21,935 nucleotides of DNA from Fragilariopsis cylindrus CCMP1102 (taxonomy: Eukaryota > Bacillariophyta > Bacillariophyceae > Bacillariales > Bacillariaceae), in contig FMBT01000257.1 of NCBI GenBank assembly GCA_900095095.1, forward strand, positions 1 to 21,935. The letters run 5' to 3'. Of the stretch, positions 19,177-21,935 are shown one piece after another; the first letter of the stretch is position 1, and each line of letters opens with the position of its first letter. The notes beneath the pieces were generated by a model, which did not search any database, was not told the DNA's origin, and worked only from the letters and a program-made list of their open reading frames with translations. The translations under genes were made by a program, and so were the position numbers.

Positions 19177-19979
19177 GAATCGATATACTGTAGCATAAAT
19201 AATATTTGGGAACACTAAACGAAATTGGATGAAAATGATAATAGTAGGTAGTGGAAACCACTGCGTGATCTCAAAAGTAGACACCATTTTTTCTTTTTTT
19301 TGCCTTTACCTAGCTCTAATACATTATAGTACAATTCCTCGCGCGATAAATCGAAAAAGGGATTGTCCTCGACGCTGTTTTAGCACATGATTTTACACGC
19401 GAGTAAAGTTCACGACGGTGCTTTACATCATCTTCCGGTTCCTTGCTTGTAACGCTCTATTAGGAATCATGGGTAATGATCCGGGAGGTCAAAACAATTG
19501 CACGACCCAATTTCTAGGATTACTTGGTCGTGAAAAGAAAGTCCACTAATTCAAACTGTGATCAATGCTGGCCCCAAATGGATTTGAAATCGCTGCTGAT
19601 CTCGGCCGACCAACAGGAAAGTTCCCTTTTCTTCTCTTCCCCCCTTTTACTTCCGTAGTTGAAAGTATACTACCGCAAAGGGGTCGATAAATAGCATCCC
19701 GTTGGCCTCGCAACCGCTTCCATGATGGCGTACGAATGGGATCCTAATTTAAATTGTGCTATCACAGAAATATCGTACGTATGAATAGATGTAGAAATAA
19801 AATGCAACAATGATAATAGAGAAGAATTAAATTAAATACAACTATTAGAGTACTACTACTACTACTACTATTTTGGTCCTGTTCGTGTACGTGTGTGCGG
19901 ATCTGTATGACGATCGTAGAACGCATGCAAAGGCCACAGCCGCGAGCGGCTGCCGTTTCCTACCAAACAAAGAGCTTAT
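19177..19979. other. intergenic between convergent genes
   Basis: 3' ends of the plus-strand SANT gene and the minus-strand GC-rich gene face each other here. No coding frame or known RNA family is recognised. A possible stem-loop pairs CACGACCCAA (19501-19510) with TTGGTCGTG (19524-19532) with one bulge. A (CTA)n run lies at about 19852-19870. The 19320-19760 part is less AT-rich than most spacers here, so an unrecognised RNA or gene fragment is possible. Confidence 0.35.
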
Positions 19980-20922
19980 TCACGGCATTCCTCCGCAGTC
20001 ACCAGGAACCTCCTGTTTGGTTGCTGTTGCTGTTGCCGCTGTTGCTGCTAGTGCTGCTGATGCAGGGTCCAATGCAGCTGCTTTTGCAGCAGCAGTTGCT
20101 TTTGCAGCAGCAGCTGCTTTTGCAGCAGCAATACCTTCTGCTACTGCTACTGGGTTCAACCCTAACCCAGCAGCAATTAAGGCATCTTCTTCTGCTGCTT
20201 GCTTCGCCTTCCAGGCCTGAAAGCGCTTGCAGAAAATTATGAGGTGCTCCACTGAGACGGAAGTGCTAGAGAGGCCCTTCGCCTTCATGTAGTTGTCAAC
20301 ATTCTTCTGATACTGCTTGTGCATCGCGCTGTTGGCCGTCTGGTCGATTGTAGACTTCGCTAAACCAGGACCCCACCGGCCCATTTCCTTGGGCTGCGCA
20401 GTTGTTGGGTCCCATTTCATGAGGACCCGATCGCACACCCAGTTGATAGAGTCGTTGTGTGAGTCCTCTTGGGTTGCGTACGGGTACACCCAGACCTGGC
20501 CAGTGCCCTCCTCGGTCCACATCAACCACGGCTTCTTGTCGTCGCCTTCGATGAGGTCGATGGTCTTCTCGTTCCTCCAGGACGTCCAATCCATCGGCCA
20601 GGCAAAGCCCCCCGTTTTCCACAGTACGACGTATATACCCACGCATAATAGTGCCGCATCCAAAGGAGCCCCGCTGCCATTGCGACACCACCCCAAAGTA
20701 CTTCGCCCGCCCCAGCCGCACCTCCTGCGACGACCGCCCTCCACCTCCTGCGCCGATCACGCTTGCGATGGCGGGACCGGAGGCAGCTTCCGCGCAAAAC
20801 GGAGCGAGGGCTTCATAACATGACTCTTCGATGAATGTAACACCGTCCGTGTTTACTGATTTTTCATATTCAAACATCGTCAAAATTTCACCCTCCCAAA
20901 CAAGAGCCCAAGATGTCGCCAT
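19980..20922 (-). CDS. GC-rich gene, probable single-pass membrane protein, frame-shifted near its N-terminal third
   Basis: The likely start is the ATG at 20922 (MATSWALVWEGEILTMFEYE). It runs through CYEALAPFCAEAASGPAIAS into a Gly-rich stretch. The most protein-like downstream frame is offset by one base. It covers LDAALLCVGIYVVLWK (a possible membrane helix), GGFAWPMDWTSWRNEK, DDKKPWLMWTEEGTGQVWVY, HLIIFCKRFQAWKAKQ, then an Ala/Lys-rich tail, ending GDCGGMP. The switch lies at about 20650-20760 in G-rich sequence. A small indel or a short intron could explain it. Its GC-rich third positions and scarcity of Asn/Ser runs contrast sharply with all other genes here. I do not recognise the family. 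Horizontal transfer, viral origin or a recent insertion are possible, none shown. Confidence 0.55.
20077..20130 (-). repeat. three 18-bp direct repeats inside the Ala/Lys-rich tail
   Basis: Three consecutive GCTGCTTTTGCAGCAGCA-type units (one base differs in the middle copy) encode AAAKAA-type hexapeptides on the minus strand. This is an in-frame minisatellite that would keep the reading frame on expansion. Confidence 0.9.
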
Positions 20923-21646
20923 GTTTTTTTTTCTGTTTACGTGTGGTAAAAGCGTGTTTTTTTTCTTTTTCTTTTTCTTCTTCTAATTCTTTCTGTGATA
21001 TTGAAATTATATGCTTTACGTGTCTCTGTCTTGTTTCCCTTCTAAATTTGAATTAAAAGAAGGAAAAAAACGAAAACGAATACAATACTACTGTATAATA
21101 CGTGCGATGACTGAATAAAAAGAAAAATCTTCGGTCAAGCCAAAGCATTGTTAGCTAGCTATTAGCCAGTGTCGTATTTCGTGACTATGCAAATGTCGTG
21201 CATGAACATTTACTAGATTCATTTTTCACTTCTTCTCTTTCAAATCTTCTCTTTGCTATTTCGCGCTACGAGTTTAATCGCGAAAAAAAGTCGTTGTTCT
21301 TTGTACATAGACACGTCGGTCGTCATATGATTATTCCACGGTTCTATTCTTCTTTTTCGAAGAAGAAGAAGAATAAGCGGTTGTTTCCTATACGGCTGTA
21401 ATAGTATTTATACCTTTCTCATTTATCAATTCTTCTTCTGTAAATACCCTTTATGTACTATTTTATTTATCGTTCTGCATTCCATTTTCTAGATACTGGA
21501 GTTAGTAAATTTATCTGTTGTAAGAAGTGTCTGTGTATGTGATCGACTTTTGGAATGGAATTTTTTTGCTTTTTCTCTTGTTTTGTATGTTCTTTCTTTT
21601 TCGCAAAGATTCTCGGCTGAAAGCCAAGGAAGACATAACTAACTAG
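20923..21646. other. intergenic, AT-rich
   Basis: Upstream (minus-strand) region of the GC-rich gene, with T runs at 20925-20932 and 20958-20965. It contains GAAGAA/TTCTTC-rich stretches. The 67-codon open frame at 21198-21401 has no recognisable features and is probably chance. Confidence 0.4.
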
Positions 21647-21935
21647 AGATTAAATACCTCCCAATTTCTAATAGTAATAATAGCTCGAATATCATCCGGC
21701 AAAATTATTTATACTCTTATAGTCGATACACAACGTACATGAAGCCAGCGCCTTAATTAACTGCTTGTTGTTGACATAATAGCTCGAATATCAACCGGCA
21801 TAATTGTTTATTGTCGATACACAACGTACATGAAGCCATGATGTGAGCCTTAACTAATAAAGATTAAATAAAGCCTACCTTAATAAATAGCTTGAAAAAC
21901 CCGGCCAAATAAATTAATTAACTGTTGTTTGTTGT
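21647..21935. repeat. ~99-bp tandem repeat running off the window
   Basis: AATAGCTCGAATATC starts at 21679 and 21778 (99 bp apart). Both copies continue with CCGGCAnAATT, then GTCGATACACAACGTACATG, AAGCC and CCTTAA. A third, diverged copy begins at about 21858 (AGATTAAAT... AATAGCTTG ...CCCGGC), matching the sequence just before the first unit (AGATTAAAT at about 21647). The array probably continues beyond the right edge. Confidence 0.75.

Noticed and set aside
19501-19532. tRNA or snRNA gene
   Set aside because: Only one short stem-loop with a bulge is seen. There is no cloverleaf, and no U1, U2, U4, U5 or U6 signature was recognised.
20317-20823. 168-codon plus-strand frame opposite the GC-rich gene
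   Set aside because: High GC leaves all frames open. The minus-strand frame has far more protein-like composition and a better start context.

Overview
The window looks like nuclear DNA from a diatom or a close stramenopile relative. Three things point that way. One gene encodes a DUF6824-type domain, a family strongly expanded in diatoms. Another gene is interrupted by GT-AG introns. The proteins carry long Asn, Ser, Gln and Asp runs on an AT-rich background. There is no operon-like packing, and intergenic gaps are 0.5-4.5 kb. The species cannot be named from sequence alone.

Layout from left to right. (1) Positions 2-2095 (+) are the 3' part of a long, low-complexity gene that is open through the left edge. 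(2) Positions 2096-6674 carry no recognisable gene. They hold short degenerate repeats, then a roughly 3 kb element bounded by inverted repeats of about 255-260 bp (about 3019-3271 and 5713-5975). Inside it is an array of 189-bp tandem units. A 546-bp MITE-like element (3727-4272), with a 12-bp perfect terminal inverted repeat and a 3-bp CTG target duplication, has landed in one unit. (3) A single-exon DUF6824-like gene lies at 6675-7370. (4) A single-exon protein with three predicted membrane segments is at 8783-10039. (5) A decayed coding relic is on the minus strand near 10.5-11.0 kb. (6) A large gene starts at 12247. It encodes tandem SANT/Myb-like domains resembling the GON-4-like family, has two clear introns, and probably continues to 19176. 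Its reading frame breaks at several low-complexity sites. (7) A GC-rich minus-strand gene at 19980-20922 has a composition unlike its surroundings. (8) A 99-bp-period repeat begins about 21647 and runs off the right edge.

No shared pathway is evident. The DUF6824-like and GON-4-like proteins are probably nuclear. The GON-4-like gene has two E2F-consensus-like sites upstream. The main points of interest are the nested repeat architecture, the multiply frame-broken SANT gene, and the compositionally foreign minus-strand gene. I did not find convincing evidence for a wholly new multi-gene system.
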